A stretch of 64,000 nt of DNA from Candidatus Heimdallarchaeota archaeon (GTDB lineage Archaea > Asgardarchaeota > Heimdallarchaeia > JABLTI01): the NCBI GenBank assembly GCA_018238155.1, contig JABCTZ010000041.1, positions 48,540 through 112,539 on the forward strand. Direction: 5' to 3'. The translations under genes and the position numbers were made by a program. Positions 42,167-52,510 of this stretch are shown in pieces (position 1 is the stretch's first letter; each line of letters opens with the position of its first letter). The notes below the pieces were generated by a model that was not told the origin of the DNA, searched no databases, and saw only the letters and a program-made list of their open reading frames with translations.

Positions 42167-44632
42167 CTATGACCTTGTTTTTTTCTTCTTGATTACAACA
42201 ATGAAGACTACTATGAGGATTAAAGCTACTAATCCAACACCAGCAATGACATAAGCCCACCATGGAAGATCAATTAGTGGTGCAAGAGAATTATCAAAAT
42301 TAATTGATACTTCGTATAAATGAACACTACGATCTTCTGGACCGATGATATTCGCTTTCCATAGTAATTCATTGCCGCTGAAAACAAAATCGTGACTTAT
42401 TCCAGGAGTAACTAGTTCCCAGTTTGTTCCACCATCAGCAGACATAAAAAATTCAATAGAGGTACCAACAGGAGTATAAGCATCAAAATCAAGAGTTGCT
42501 TTTTGAATCCGACCTGAATCAAAAGAATCAATCTCTAATGATTGAACGGTAGAAACATCAGTCATATATGTATCTGCAGCACTTTTGAAGTGGCGCAAGA
42601 TGATCAAATTTGTTGTATTGGCAATAAAAGTGAAATCACCATGAGAAGTTACTTGACGAGCAGCTGTAGCTTTTGGATAGATACTTTGAGTAACAATATT
42701 ATCCATATTTGCTGCATCAATTAGTGCTATACCGGCTGCTTTATCTGCAGAAAATAGATATGGTCCAAAACTACTAACACCATGGGAATCTCTGTCAACA
42801 TTGTCACCTAAAGTTAATAAAAATGGATTTGATGTGTTATATGTCCAAACACCATTTCCATCAGAAGTTCCAGCAAGATACATTACATCACCATCAACTT
42901 CTATATCATAATTGTAATCATATCTCAATCTAGAGGCGAGTAATTTTGGATTATCTATATCTCGGATATCATAAACATGAACACATGATGAAGATCCTGA
43001 ATTTCTATTCTCTGCTAAATAAAGAAGTGTTCCTTGAACAGAAATAGCAGTTACATTTTCAAAACTATCATCAAAACTATCTAAAATGAATATAACATTA
43101 GGATTAGAAACATTGTAAATATAAACGCCATATTCACCATCTGCTATCCAAGCGATTTCTCCTGCTACAGCAATATCAGTAGGATATGTAAGATAACTAT
43201 AATCTGTTTCAACAATATTGGAAGGATTACTAATATTGAATACCCGAAAAGCAGAATTATAATCGATTACATAAGCAAAGTGTTCATTTACTTCCAAACT
43301 TCCTGCGAAATTGGTTACATTTATCTGATCTAACAGAATTGGATTGGAAGGGTCTCGAATGTTGAGAGTATAAAAGCCATCTGCTCCTCCGGCAATGTAT
43401 GCAATATCGCCCCGTATTTTTATATCTGAAGCACCATATTGATTAAAAGTATTTGAATAAACTTCTTCAGAAATATTTGTAATACCTACTCCAGCACAGA
43501 GACGTAATGTATGGATTCCAGAATCTGTTCCAACAACTAAATCACCGCCATAAAGATCAATATCCCAAGTATAAGATAAAGCAATATTAGTTACTGGTGA
43601 TGGATGGCTTTTATCTGCAACATCAATTACTTGCACTCCACCTGTTCCATCAGCAACAAAAAGTGTTCTTCCTTGCAATTTCATTCTACGAGCATTACCA
43701 GGTGTATCACAAGTGCCCAGTAATATGGGGTTTGTTGGATTACGAACATCAACAATATGCACTCCTCCGGGTCCATCGGCAATATATGCAAATCCTCCTT
43801 CTACAAGAACATCAGTTGCATTCCCAGGTGTATCAATATGTCCTACAACTACTGGTGATTGTTTATTAGAAATATCTAGTATATAGAAGCCATCTGTACT
43901 AGCTGCAATGTAGGCAAAATTATCTGAAACATCTAAACCAAGTGTGTTATTATTATTCCAATCGGTTTCTATCAAGTGTATATCATCAGGATCTGCCACA
44001 TCCATAATTTGAAATGAATACATTGTAGAGCTTCTGTAATTTGAAAAGTAAACATATTGACCTTGTGGTTCAATATCTGTAACATTGCCCAGTGTTATAT
44101 ACCAATCAAGATATTTACCTATACCATTTAAATCAAATGGATTACTTACATTATAAGTATTGAAACTTTGTGATCGACCAGTATAAACTACATCACCATC
44201 AACTGCAACAGAAATCGTTCTGCTGAGAGAATCTCTTTCACTCAAAAAATTAATACTACTTGGATCTTCAATACTAAAACAAGAAATAGTGTGATCAGAT
44301 GTCAAATAACCATATTGAACTACATAGGCTTTTCTTCCTTGAACAGCTAATCCTCTTACAGGTAAAGTTGTTGAATAAAAGTCCAATTCTGATAGAGTAA
44401 AATTTCTATCCTTAGTTACTGTTCCACTACCCCAACCAAAGGCAGTTGTAGATCCATTCATAACTGTTGTTGTAGTAAAATCTTCTAAATAGGAATCAAC
44501 AGCATTTATTGTAAATGGTTGTTCATCTAAAGACATACTTGTACCATATTGTGATGGAACAATCATCATCGTAAAGAAGATTGAACTTAATATAAACACC
44601 GAAAAAATATAACGTTTTCTATTTTCTATCAT
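42167..44632 (-). CDS. Secreted LVIVD-repeat beta-propeller protein, membrane-anchored
   Basis: 821 residues. N-terminal signal 'IFSVFILSSIFFTMMIVPSQ'. Residues ~85-660 hold many LVIVD-type blades, for example 'GFAYIADGPGGVHIVDVRNP' and 'GRTLFVADGTGGVQVIDVAD', with the repeat '(V/L)xGxxAYVAD...G(L/V)xIxDISNPxxPxxxG'. A jelly-roll-like segment follows (~680-780). One hydrophobic helix (~791-815) and KKKKTRS end the protein. The start is ATG with GAGGT eight bases upstream. Role: surface protein of unknown ligand. It is a close paralog of the gene immediately upstream (44738-47479), with stretches identical at DNA level. Confidence 0.75.
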   Translation of the reverse strand: MIENRKRYIFSVFILSSIFFTMMIVPSQYGTSMSLDEQPFTINAVDSYLEDFTTTTVMNGSTTAFGWGSGTVTKDRNFTLSELDFYSTTLPVRGLAVQGRKAYVVQYGYLTSDHTISCFSIEDPSSINFLSERDSLSRTISVAVDGDVVYTGRSQSFNTYNVSNPFDLNGIGKYLDWYITLGNVTDIEPQGQYVYFSNYRSSTMYSFQIMDVADPDDIHLIETDWNNNNTLGLDVSDNFAYIAASTDGFYILDISNKQSPVVVGHIDTPGNATDVLVEGGFAYIADGPGGVHIVDVRNPTNPILLGTCDTPGNARRMKLQGRTLFVADGTGGVQVIDVADKSHPSPVTNIALSYTWDIDLYGGDLVVGTDSGIHTLRLCAGVGITNISEEVYSNTFNQYGASDIKIRGDIAYIAGGADGFYTLNIRDPSNPILLDQINVTNFAGSLEVNEHFAYVIDYNSAFRVFNISNPSNIVETDYSYLTYPTDIAVAGEIAWIADGEYGVYIYNVSNPNVIFILDSFDDSFENVTAISVQGTLLYLAENRNSGSSSCVHVYDIRDIDNPKLLASRLRYDYNYDIEVDGDVMYLAGTSDGNGVWTYNTSNPFLLTLGDNVDRDSHGVSSFGPYLFSADKAAGIALIDAANMDNIVTQSIYPKATAARQVTSHGDFTFIANTTNLIILRHFKSAADTYMTDVSTVQSLEIDSFDSGRIQKATLDFDAYTPVGTSIEFFMSADGGTNWELVTPGISHDFVFSGNELLWKANIIGPEDRSVHLYEVSINFDNSLAPLIDLPWWAYVIAGVGLVALILIVVFIVVIKKKKTRS
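42570..42643 (+). repeat. Copy 1 of 74-bp exact repeat shared by the two LVIVD genes
   Basis: These 74 bases are identical to 45420-45493. Flanking coding sequence is clearly diverged, so the identity is local. Confidence 0.85.
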
Positions 44633-44737
44633 TTCATTTTACCTCAAACTCTAATCGCTATGCTTATATTCTTCTTGGAAAATATAAAATTACCCTAAAA
44701 AATTGGATATGTTTAGATAAACACCTCTATTTGGTTA

Positions 44738-47479
44738 TTATGATACTTTTACTCTCTTTCCTTTAACAAATATCAAGATAACAACAATCAGCACGATGAT
44801 AAGCATGATCGAACCACTGATGATACCGATCCATAAAGGACTTAGTAAGGCAAAGGTTACTTCAATATCTGTAGTACTCCAACCACTAGCTAATCCTTGA
44901 TTGTCAACAGCACGAACTCTGAAATAATAGATCCCTTTGCTTAATGGATAAAATTTCTGTTGCAATGTTGTCAAAGTGTGATTTTCAAGTATGATACTAA
45001 AAGAAGAGGAATCACTCATTTCAATTTGATAATTAGAAACTTCCTCATCATCTGAGCTTGTATTCCACTTTACAGTAACTAATCCAAGAGCATTAGTTTC
45101 AGCTAACGGTTCCAAAGTTGGTATTGTAGGTGCAGAATTATATTCATAATCTATGCTAATCGAGTAGATATGTACACTACGGTCTTCTGGTCCGTAAATA
45201 TCTGCTTTCCATAGTAATTCATCACCAAAAAAGACAAAATTGTGCTCTACTCCAGGAGTAACTATTTCCCAGTGTGCTCCACCATCTGCAGACATAAAGT
45301 ACTCAACATGAGTACCAGATGGAACGTAATCCGTAGCATCAAGTATTGCAGATGAAATTTCTCCAGCTAATATAGAATCAATTTCTAATGATTGAACCGT
45401 AGAAACACCAGTCATATAGGTATCTGCAGCACTTTTGAAGTGGCGCAAGATGATCAAATTTGTTGTATTGGCAATAAAAGTGAAATCACCATGGGTAGTA
45501 ATTTGAAGTGCTGCTGAAGCTTTCGGATAGATACTACAAGTACCAATATCATCAATATTTGATACATTGACTAATGCAACACCATCTCTAAAGTCAGCAG
45601 TTAATAGATACGATCCAAAACTCCAAACACCATATGTATCTCTGTTTACATTATCACCTTGAATTGGTGAGAAAGGATTTGTAATGTTAAAGACCCAAAC
45701 ACCATCTCCGTCTGAAGTACTTGCAAGATATAATATATCACCATCTACATGAATATCGTAATTATCATCAGGTCTCATTTGGGAAAAAATCAAATTGATA
45801 TCACTTAAATCACGAATATCATAAATATGAAGACAATTAGATGAAATATAAGGTTTAAATTCCGTGACATAAAGAAATGATCCTTGTATCCAGATAGAAG
45901 TAACATTATATAACTCACTTCCAAAAGACCCTATAATTCCTGCCGAATAAGGATTTGAAATATTAATTAAATAGATACCAAACGGACCATCTGCTACCCA
46001 TGCAATATCACCTGCTACAGCAATATCAATGGTAAAAGCTAGGTTAATTGAGCTAACTTCAATTATATTAGTTGGATTACTGATATTAAATATTAAGAAG
46101 CCATGGCCAAAATCGGCTACAAAAGCAAATTGTCCTTGCACATCAAATTTTTTAGCTTTACCAGATAAATAGACATGATCCAGAAGTAATGGATTAGATG
46201 GATCAGAAATATTCAATGTATAAAAGCCATGAATCCCAACTACATAAGCAATGTCTCCTTGCACTCTTACATCATAAGCTTTGAATTGGTCAAAAGCATT
46301 TGAATAAACTTCTTTAGATATGTCACTAATTCCTGTTCCTGCGCAAAGACGTATAGTATAAATTCCAAGATCTGTTCCAACAACCAAATCACCACCAAAG
46401 AGATCAATATCCCAAGTATTAGGTAAGGTGATGCTAGTTATAAATGTTGGATGACTTGCATCTGTAATATCAAGCACTTGAACACCGCCTGTTCCATCAG
46501 CAACAAAAAGTGTTCTTCCTTGCAATTTCAATCTACGAGCATTACCAGGTGTATCATATGTTCCAAGTATTGATGGGTTAGCAGGATCGCGAATATCAAT
46601 AACATGAATACCCGATGAACCATCTGCAACAAAAGCAAAACCTCCATCTACAAGAACATCAGTAGCATTACCTGGAGTGTCAATATGGCCAACAACTATT
46701 GGTGAGTACTTGTTAAATACATTTAGAATATAAAATCCATCAGTACTTGCGGCAATGTAAATATTATGACCTACAACATCTAAACCAAGTGCATTTTTAT
46801 TATTCCAATTGGTATTTATTATCTGTAAATCTTCAGGGTCTCGTGCATCCACAATTTGGAATGAAGATATCATAGAACTATTGTAATCAGTATAGTAAAC
46901 TAAATGACCATTTAGTTCAATATCTGATATCATATTACTTGTTCCAACCCAATCAAGATGATTACCACTACCACTCAGATCAAAGGGATCTCCAACATTA
47001 TAAGAGTTCAAACTTCCTTGAGAACCAAAGAAGACCACATCACCATTAACAGCAATTGACATTGTTTTATTGAGAGAATTATGCTCACTAAGAAGGACAA
47101 TATTATTTGGATCATTAATATTGAAACAAGAAAGAGTATGAGAATTTGAGGAATAGTCATTTTGAACTACATAGGCTTTTCTTCCTTGAACAGCTAATCC
47201 TCTTACAGGTAAAGCTGTTGAATAAAAGTCTAATTCTGATAGAGAGAAATTTCTATCCTTAGTTACTGTTCCACTACCCCAACCGAAGGCTGTGGAAGCA
47301 CCATCATAATAAATTGTAGAACTAAAATCTTCAACATAATTTCCAGTACCATTTGCAATAAATGTTTGATTAAACGAACCACTTGTAATTCCATTTATAG
47401 AAGAAATGAAAAACAAGGAGAAAGTAATGATAACTAACATACCAACAGTAATTATTTTCCGTGTGCTTCTGAAAGCCAA
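44738..47479 (-). CDS. Secreted LVIVD-repeat propeller protein with fibronectin III domain
   Basis: 913 residues, same plan as the neighbour at 42167-44632: signal peptide ('ITVGMLVIITFSLFFISSIN'), LVIVD blades over ~85-670, jelly-roll-like part to ~780. An extra fibronectin type III domain (~785-878: 'TLEPLAETNALGLVTVKWNT', 'ISYFRVRAVD'-like 'IYYFRVRAVDNQGLASGWST') precedes the last membrane helix (~883-906) and basic tail. The TTG start at 47479 has GAGGT seven bases upstream. The FN3 domain is present only in this copy, so it was gained here or lost in the other. Probable surface adhesion or display role (inference). Confidence 0.75.
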   Translation of the reverse strand: MAFRSTRKIITVGMLVIITFSLFFISSINGITSGSFNQTFIANGTGNYVEDFSSTIYYDGASTAFGWGSGTVTKDRNFSLSELDFYSTALPVRGLAVQGRKAYVVQNDYSSNSHTLSCFNINDPNNIVLLSEHNSLNKTMSIAVNGDVVFFGSQGSLNSYNVGDPFDLSGSGNHLDWVGTSNMISDIELNGHLVYYTDYNSSMISSFQIVDARDPEDLQIINTNWNNKNALGLDVVGHNIYIAASTDGFYILNVFNKYSPIVVGHIDTPGNATDVLVDGGFAFVADGSSGIHVIDIRDPANPSILGTYDTPGNARRLKLQGRTLFVADGTGGVQVLDITDASHPTFITSITLPNTWDIDLFGGDLVVGTDLGIYTIRLCAGTGISDISKEVYSNAFDQFKAYDVRVQGDIAYVVGIHGFYTLNISDPSNPLLLDHVYLSGKAKKFDVQGQFAFVADFGHGFLIFNISNPTNIIEVSSINLAFTIDIAVAGDIAWVADGPFGIYLINISNPYSAGIIGSFGSELYNVTSIWIQGSFLYVTEFKPYISSNCLHIYDIRDLSDINLIFSQMRPDDNYDIHVDGDILYLASTSDGDGVWVFNITNPFSPIQGDNVNRDTYGVWSFGSYLLTADFRDGVALVNVSNIDDIGTCSIYPKASAALQITTHGDFTFIANTTNLIILRHFKSAADTYMTGVSTVQSLEIDSILAGEISSAILDATDYVPSGTHVEYFMSADGGAHWEIVTPGVEHNFVFFGDELLWKADIYGPEDRSVHIYSISIDYEYNSAPTIPTLEPLAETNALGLVTVKWNTSSDDEEVSNYQIEMSDSSSFSIILENHTLTTLQQKFYPLSKGIYYFRVRAVDNQGLASGWSTTDIEVTFALLSPLWIGIISGSIMLIIVLIVVILIFVKGKRVKVS
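45420..45493 (+). repeat. Copy 2 of 74-bp exact repeat shared by the two LVIVD genes
   Basis: Identical to 42570-42643. A second exact block of 53 bases (44315-44367 and 47162-47214) lies near the 5' ends of the same genes. Confidence 0.85.
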
Positions 47480-47731
47480 AAACTAAACCTCATATAATAA
47501 TTTAAAAAAAACAAGATTTCTCATTAAATATAAATTAGCTGTTTAAACAAGCTATTACAAAAAATAAAAAAATACTTTAAAAAGCTTAAATTATCGTCAA
47601 TAACAAATTCCAAATTGCTTTCCAGAAATCATCTAAAAAGAAAATCACAATATGAATAGATAGAAATGTGAGATGTTTTCTTTATTTTATAAAACAAAAA
47701 TATTAATTAGAAATTAGATAAATATGTACTT

Positions 47732-49465
47732 ATGAGCTCATTTTCACTAGAAGAAAAAGAAGACATTTCTATTGTACTCTGTGGAGCTGCCGGTCAAGGG
47801 ATAAAAACTGTGGAGCAATTTTTAACACATGCTCTATTCCAAGATGGTTATAATGTTGCAGCTACAAAGGAGTATATGAGCAGAGTTCGGGGTGGAACAA
47901 ACTCTACTGAAATACGGATTTCTTCAAACAAGGTTTCTGCTTTTGTTGATAGAATAGATATTTTTATTCCTTTAAACAAAACAGCAATTGCCAGGCAAAG
48001 AAATAGAATTACTTCTGATACTATCATTATTGGAGAACCGGAGAATATTTCAAATGAAATTGATGTCGCAAAACACAAAGTCATTGAAGTCTCTTGGTCA
48101 AAAATCGCAGAAGAAATTGGAAATAAACTTTATTCCAATGTAATTGCTGCTGGTCTTATTGCTGAACTTTTCCACTTGGATAAGCAAATTGGTAAAAAAT
48201 ATCTTCAAAATAGGTTTGCAACAAAAGGAGAAGAGATTATTGAAAATAATATCAAGGCATTTAACAAAGGGTGCGAAATTGCTGATGAGATTATTAAAGA
48301 AAATGGTTTGAAGATTGCAATTAAGAAAGATCCTAAAATTAGTAATATGTCGATGTATGATGGTGCATCTGTAGTAGGTATGGGTGCTATTGCAGGTGGC
48401 TGCAATTTTATTTGCTCCTATCCAATGAGTCCATCCACAGGTGTCCTAATTTTTCTTGCAAAACACTCGAATGAATTTGAAATATTAGTTGAACAAGCAG
48501 AAGATGAAATAGCTGCGATAAATGCAGGATTAGGTGCTGCTTACGCTGGCGCTCGAGCCCTTGTTTCAACTTCAGGAGGAGGTTTTGCATTAATGAGTGA
48601 AGGAATCAGCCTTAGCGGGATAATCGAAACTCCAATAGTTATTCATGTTGCTCAACGCCCTGGACCTGGTACAGGATTACCAACGCGCACTGAACAAGGA
48701 GATTTGGAATTAGTTCTCTATAGCGGTCATGGAGATTTCCCAAGAATTATACTAGCTCCTGGGTCATTAGAAGATGCTTTCTCTGTAACACAAAAAGCAT
48801 TCAATATGGCTGAGAAATATCAAGTACCTGTAATTATCCTTACAGATCAATTCTTTATGGACCTCTATTATAACTTCCCACCACCAGATATTTCACAATT
48901 TACTATTGAAAATACTGTAGTAAAAACAACCAAAGATTATCAAAGATATAAATTAACAAAAGACGGAATTTCTCCAAGAGGTATACCTGGTTTTGGAGAA
49001 GGGCTTGTTCGAGCTGACAGTGACGAGCATGATGAAGACGGGTTTATCACTGAAGACCTTGATGGTGTTAGACTCAATATGGTTGAAAAAAGATTCAATA
49101 AACTTGATGAGATAACCAAAAATGTCATTCCACCAGATTTACTTGGAAGCAAAAATTACAAGACACTAGTTATTGGTTGGGGTTCCACTTTTACAGCTAT
49201 AAAGGAAGCAATACATGCAATCGGTAGAGACGACATCGGTTTTCTCTATTACAAACAAGTGTATCCTCTTCATTCGGATACTGCAAATATACTCAAGAAA
49301 GCAGACAAATTGATTATTGTTGAAAATAATGCTACAAGTCAATTTGGTAAATTGATCCATCTTTTCGCTGATATTAAAATCAAAAATAAAATCTTGAAAT
49401 TCAATGGAATGCCTTTCTCGGTCGAAGAATTAACTGAAAAGATAAAGAAAATTGTGGAGACCTAA
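47732..49465 (+). CDS. korA: 2-oxoacid:ferredoxin oxidoreductase, fused gamma-alpha subunit
   Basis: 577 residues. Residues ~8-190 are the gamma domain ('IVLCGAAGQGIKTVEQFLTH', 'RVRGGTNSTEIRISSNKV'). Residues ~205-577 are the alpha domain ('GCNFICSYPMSPSTGVLIFL', 'EDEIAAINAGLGAAYAGARA', 'STSGGGFALMSEGISLSGII', 'PVIILTDQFFMDLYYNFPPP'). With the beta subunit three bases downstream it makes the two-subunit form that converts 2-oxoglutarate or another 2-oxoacid plus CoA to acyl-CoA with ferredoxin. The fusion is typical of KorA and archaeal OFOR. The exact 2-oxoacid is not settled by sequence. No ferredoxin-like delta subunit is adjacent. Confidence 0.88.
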   Translation: MSSFSLEEKEDISIVLCGAAGQGIKTVEQFLTHALFQDGYNVAATKEYMSRVRGGTNSTEIRISSNKVSAFVDRIDIFIPLNKTAIARQRNRITSDTIIIGEPENISNEIDVAKHKVIEVSWSKIAEEIGNKLYSNVIAAGLIAELFHLDKQIGKKYLQNRFATKGEEIIENNIKAFNKGCEIADEIIKENGLKIAIKKDPKISNMSMYDGASVVGMGAIAGGCNFICSYPMSPSTGVLIFLAKHSNEFEILVEQAEDEIAAINAGLGAAYAGARALVSTSGGGFALMSEGISLSGIIETPIVIHVAQRPGPGTGLPTRTEQGDLELVLYSGHGDFPRIILAPGSLEDAFSVTQKAFNMAEKYQVPVIILTDQFFMDLYYNFPPPDISQFTIENTVVKTTKDYQRYKLTKDGISPRGIPGFGEGLVRADSDEHDEDGFITEDLDGVRLNMVEKRFNKLDEITKNVIPPDLLGSKNYKTLVIGWGSTFTAIKEAIHAIGRDDIGFLYYKQVYPLHSDTANILKKADKLIIVENNATSQFGKLIHLFADIKIKNKILKFNGMPFSVEELTEKIKKIVET

Positions 49466-49468
49466 AAG

Positions 49469-50317
49469 ATGACTGACAATATTTTTGACTTGGGTGATAT
49501 AGATATCTCTTGGTGTCCTGGTTGTGGAGATTTTGCAATCCTACGAAATCTAAAGGAGGCTTTGGTGGAATTGAACATCAAACCAAAAGATCTGGTTATA
49601 ACCTCAGGTATTGGCCAAGCAGCTAAATTACCTCAATATTTGAAATGCAATTATTTCAATGGTCTACATGGTAGATCTTTACCTCCTGCTTGGGCTATCA
49701 AAGCAACAAATCCTGAACTTACGGTTATAACTGAAAGTGGTGATGGTTGTTCCTATGGCGAAGGCGGGAATCACTTAATACATACAATAAGAAGAAATCC
49801 CAATATCACGAACATCGTTCATAACAATATGATCTATGGATTAACAAAAGGACAAGCATCTCCAACATCACAATTCGGTATGAAAACGGGTGTACAAGTG
49901 GATGGAGTTATTCTTACACCTTTCAATCCATTATCTTTTGCAATAGGTCTTGAGGCATCATTTGTTGCAAGAACATTTGCTGGAGATCAAAAGCATATGA
50001 AAGAAATGATGAAGAAAGCAATCCAACATGAAGGTTATGCTTTACTTGATATCCTCCAACCGTGTGTTTCTTTCAATAAAATAAACACCTACAAATGGTT
50101 CAAGGAACATATCTATTATCTTGGGGAATCACATGATCCAAAGGATAAACTTGAAGCAATAAAAAGAGCTTCAGAAACAGATAGATTCCCGTTGGGTGTA
50201 TTCTACATTAAGGATAAACCAACATTTGAGCAAAATCATGATTTATATCAAAAATCGGATGAGGTTTTATATAAAAGGAAACGAGATCTCAAGAAATTCG
50301 CAGAGAAATTCTTTTAG
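49469..50317 (+). CDS. korB: 2-oxoacid:ferredoxin oxidoreductase, beta subunit
   Basis: 282 residues. Binds thiamine diphosphate and one [4Fe-4S] cluster. The N-terminus has '[20 protein letters not shown]' (cluster Cys pair) and '[14 protein letters not shown]'. The ThDP/Mg motif is '[20 protein letters not shown]' with '[19 protein letters not shown]'. A further conserved Cys lies in '[10 protein letters not shown]'. Three bases separate it from the alpha subunit gene, and GGAG lies upstream of its ATG, so both are one transcript. A T-rich run (50324-50340) follows the stop. Confidence 0.9.
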   Translation: MTDNIFDLGDIDISWCPGCGDFAILRNLKEALVELNIKPKDLVITSGIGQAAKLPQYLKCNYFNGLHGRSLPPAWAIKATNPELTVITESGDGCSYGEGGNHLIHTIRRNPNITNIVHNNMIYGLTKGQASPTSQFGMKTGVQVDGVILTPFNPLSFAIGLEASFVARTFAGDQKHMKEMMKKAIQHEGYALLDILQPCVSFNKINTYKWFKEHIYYLGESHDPKDKLEAIKRASETDRFPLGVFYIKDKPTFEQNHDLYQKSDEVLYKRKRDLKKFAEKFF

Positions 50318-50348
50318 ATCTCCAAAATTTTATTTTTTTTATTGGAAA

Positions 50349-50825
50349 TTATCCGCCTGGAGTACCATGGAATGGTGCATATTTGTACATCCAATCTTCC
50401 AAGATATCTTCTGTAAGGGTTTCTTTTTCGATAAGAGCTTTTAGTAATGTTTTGAGGAAAGTGTGGTGTCGAACTTCATCTTTGTAAATTTCACTGATGA
50501 CAGTTTTCACTGAATCCGAGGGAGGATCTTTCAATATTTCTTTGTAGGTTTTGATTGCTTTAGCTTCTAATTCAATGTGTTTCTCGATGGTGGTTTTGAT
50601 CTCATCGAAATTCTCCTCTTCAATCAATGGAGTTGGACCTGTTAACATGCCTTTTAATGCACCCAATAGTAATGCATGTTTTTTAGAATCCATCGTAATG
50701 CCTCTAATCAATTCCCTAACAAGGATGTTCTTAATGTTAACAACACTTGCTTCAGAAATTTCGACAATCTGCTTTTCCAAAGCAATTTGTTCATCAAGGA
50801 ACTCAACTAATTTTTCTTCATCCAT
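50349..50825 (-). CDS. Ferritin-like four-helix protein
   Basis: 158 residues, all helical. Candidate metal ligands are Glu in 'IALEKQIVEISEASV', His in 'DSKKHALLLGALKG', Glu in 'HIELEAKAIKTYKEI', and Glu-x-x-His in 'YKDEVRHHTFLKTLL', the pattern of a di-iron ferritin-like or rubrerythrin-like bundle. There is no rubredoxin domain. The tail 'WMYKYAPFHGTPGG' is unusual. Possible roles are iron handling or peroxide defence. It is convergent with korB. Confidence 0.65.
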   Translation of the reverse strand: MDEEKLVEFLDEQIALEKQIVEISEASVVNIKNILVRELIRGITMDSKKHALLLGALKGMLTGPTPLIEEENFDEIKTTIEKHIELEAKAIKTYKEILKDPPSDSVKTVISEIYKDEVRHHTFLKTLLKALIEKETLTEDILEDWMYKYAPFHGTPGG

Positions 50826-51025
50826 AATGTAACACCTTTTAGCTAGTAATTAGTAACAATTACGAATATTCCATTTAAAACCTATTCCTAAATAATATGA
50901 GATAAATGAGTTAGTTTTTTCTTAGTAAATTAAAGAAAGAAATAACAAGAAATCAAGTTGTTGCGATGGATTAAAAAATAGTAAAGGTATAACACAGATA
51001 GAGAAATATTTACGAGTGTTTGATT

Positions 51026-51196
51026 ATGTCATTAAATCCTACTGAACCTTGGTTGTATCTCATTATCTATGGTGGAATAATGATTTTTGTATTTGTTCTT
51101 GGTCTGATTCTTACTCTCACTCAAAAGAGGAAGGGAATGAGTATAGAGAAAAAAGCAGAAAAAGAAAATCAAACGCCAAGTAAAAGCGTTTTATAA
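51026..51196 (+). CDS. 56-residue single-pass membrane protein
   Basis: ATG 51026 to TAA 51194-51196 encodes MSLNPTEPWLYLIIYGG..., one hydrophobic helix (~11-32) followed by a basic and charged tail ('QKRKGMSIEKKAEKENQTPS'), giving an outside-N, inside-C layout. The codon pattern looks genuine, but no ribosome binding site is strong. Its stop codon overlaps the first 20-bp direct repeat. Function unknown. Confidence 0.4.
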   Translation: MSLNPTEPWLYLIIYGGIMIFVFVLGLILTLTQKRKGMSIEKKAEKENQTPSKSVL

Positions 51197-51212
51197 TCTA
51201 TTGTTGAGAAAT
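51193..51212 (+). repeat. 20-bp direct repeat, left copy
   Basis: ATAATCTATTGTTGAGAAAT, identical to 54651-54670 and in the same orientation. The two copies bracket the clan-CD-like gene and both polytopic membrane genes. Confidence 0.7.
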
Positions 51213-51445
51213 ATTTTTACATTAACTGATAAGTTAGACTATTATGGCACAGTGTTTCACTGCAGTAAATGAAGAAAATTATTGTCAAAGTAGATTTACT
51301 TAACAGAGATTACAAGCGACAAAAAATCAAAAGACTTATACATATCTAAGTATATTCTATTACTTAACATTGATTCTCGAAAAGGATCAGTTTCGGTGAG
51401 ATGGTATGAATTTTCACAAACAAAGGCAAAATAGCAGTCTTTGTT

Positions 51446-52510
51446 ATGATAATAATGGCGAGTGTCCCGTTCATACAAGCGTTTTCAACCTTTGTTCCGG
51501 GAACTTTTGCTATCCATCTTGATAGAGAGGAAGCAATAACAACAGCAAGCAATACTCTTAAGGAGAGCATTCCAGAGATGCATATTCTTGAATATGGGTC
51601 ACTGAGATATCAACTCTTAGCACATAGGATCATTCAACCATTGATCTGGATCGGTCATGGACAAAAGGAAGGAATAACTATCAATAATGCACTTTCCTCC
51701 TGGGAGGAATTCTCAGAAGACCTACAGCATTCTCATGGTTTTGATATTATACTCTCTTGTTTCTCGAAAGAAATAATCAAACAAACTTCACTCACTCAAA
51801 AAGATGTTCTAACCTTCAATGGTGAGATAGATGCAAAATTAGGAAGCTATTTAATATCTTACCTCCTAACAGGGTCTGATATTGTCTTATCAAAAGTATT
51901 TACGCACTATCAGGCATTACAACAAGGGAAAACACAATGTCAACCACTTCATGGTTTCGATTCAGGTGGGGGTGGAAGTGGTTCTCCTGGTACTAATTTA
52001 CCTTCTTCCTTTAATGCACTAAATTTTATGACAAGTAATGTTTTTGTAAAAATGAGTGGCATCGAATTATTTTATCATATTCTAATGCTGTTCGTCTTAG
52101 TAATACAAATTCTATTAATAGTCGTTATTCAATTTCATCAATTTAGTTTCCTTCAAGTAGCTGCAGCAAATTTTTTCACAGAAGGTTTATTGACCTTGAT
52201 CATTAGTTTTGCTTGCTTCAATACAGGACATATGACCCTAAATAAACTAATGACGAGTCTCTGGGGGGTATTGGCTAATGTTACAGGATGTTTAGCTTCT
52301 GCTATAAAGGGTGCTGTTCTTTGGGAAATAGTTGCTTTTTTGTATTTAACAGGTTTAGGTGCAGCCATACTTCTTATACAATTACTTGTTGATGTTGCGA
52401 CAGGGGGTGTAGCTACTTTCATAAGAATTGGCACTACAATGTTATTAGTGGGTATCTATATAACTAATTTTATGGTGGATTTACTGGATGATGACTATGT
52501 GGTTGGGTAA
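51446..52510 (+). CDS. Exported clan-CD-peptidase-like protein with membrane helices
   Basis: 354 residues from ATG 51446. A hydrophobic N-terminus (signal-like) leads into a ~110-residue domain with two motifs: strand plus His-Gly ('PLIWIGHGQKEG', His71) and strand plus Ser-Cys ('FDIILSCFSKE', Cys105). HG and [A/S]C after hydrophobic strands are the catalytic signature of clan CD peptidases (caspase, gingipain, legumain, separase). A Gly/Ser-rich linker ('GFDSGGGGSGSPGTNLPSSF') and about four membrane helices (~210-345) follow. The gene at 59641-60843 has the same plan with the same 34-residue His-Cys spacing. The true start may be ATT 51410 (GGTGAG at 51395-51400), which adds 'FTNKGKIAVFV' and completes a signal peptide. 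Confidence 0.55.
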   Translation: MIIMASVPFIQAFSTFVPGTFAIHLDREEAITTASNTLKESIPEMHILEYGSLRYQLLAHRIIQPLIWIGHGQKEGITINNALSSWEEFSEDLQHSHGFDIILSCFSKEIIKQTSLTQKDVLTFNGEIDAKLGSYLISYLLTGSDIVLSKVFTHYQALQQGKTQCQPLHGFDSGGGGSGSPGTNLPSSFNALNFMTSNVFVKMSGIELFYHILMLFVLVIQILLIVVIQFHQFSFLQVAAANFFTEGLLTLIISFACFNTGHMTLNKLMTSLWGVLANVTGCLASAIKGAVLWEIVAFLYLTGLGAAILLIQLLVDVATGGVATFIRIGTTMLLVGIYITNFMVDLLDDDYVVG

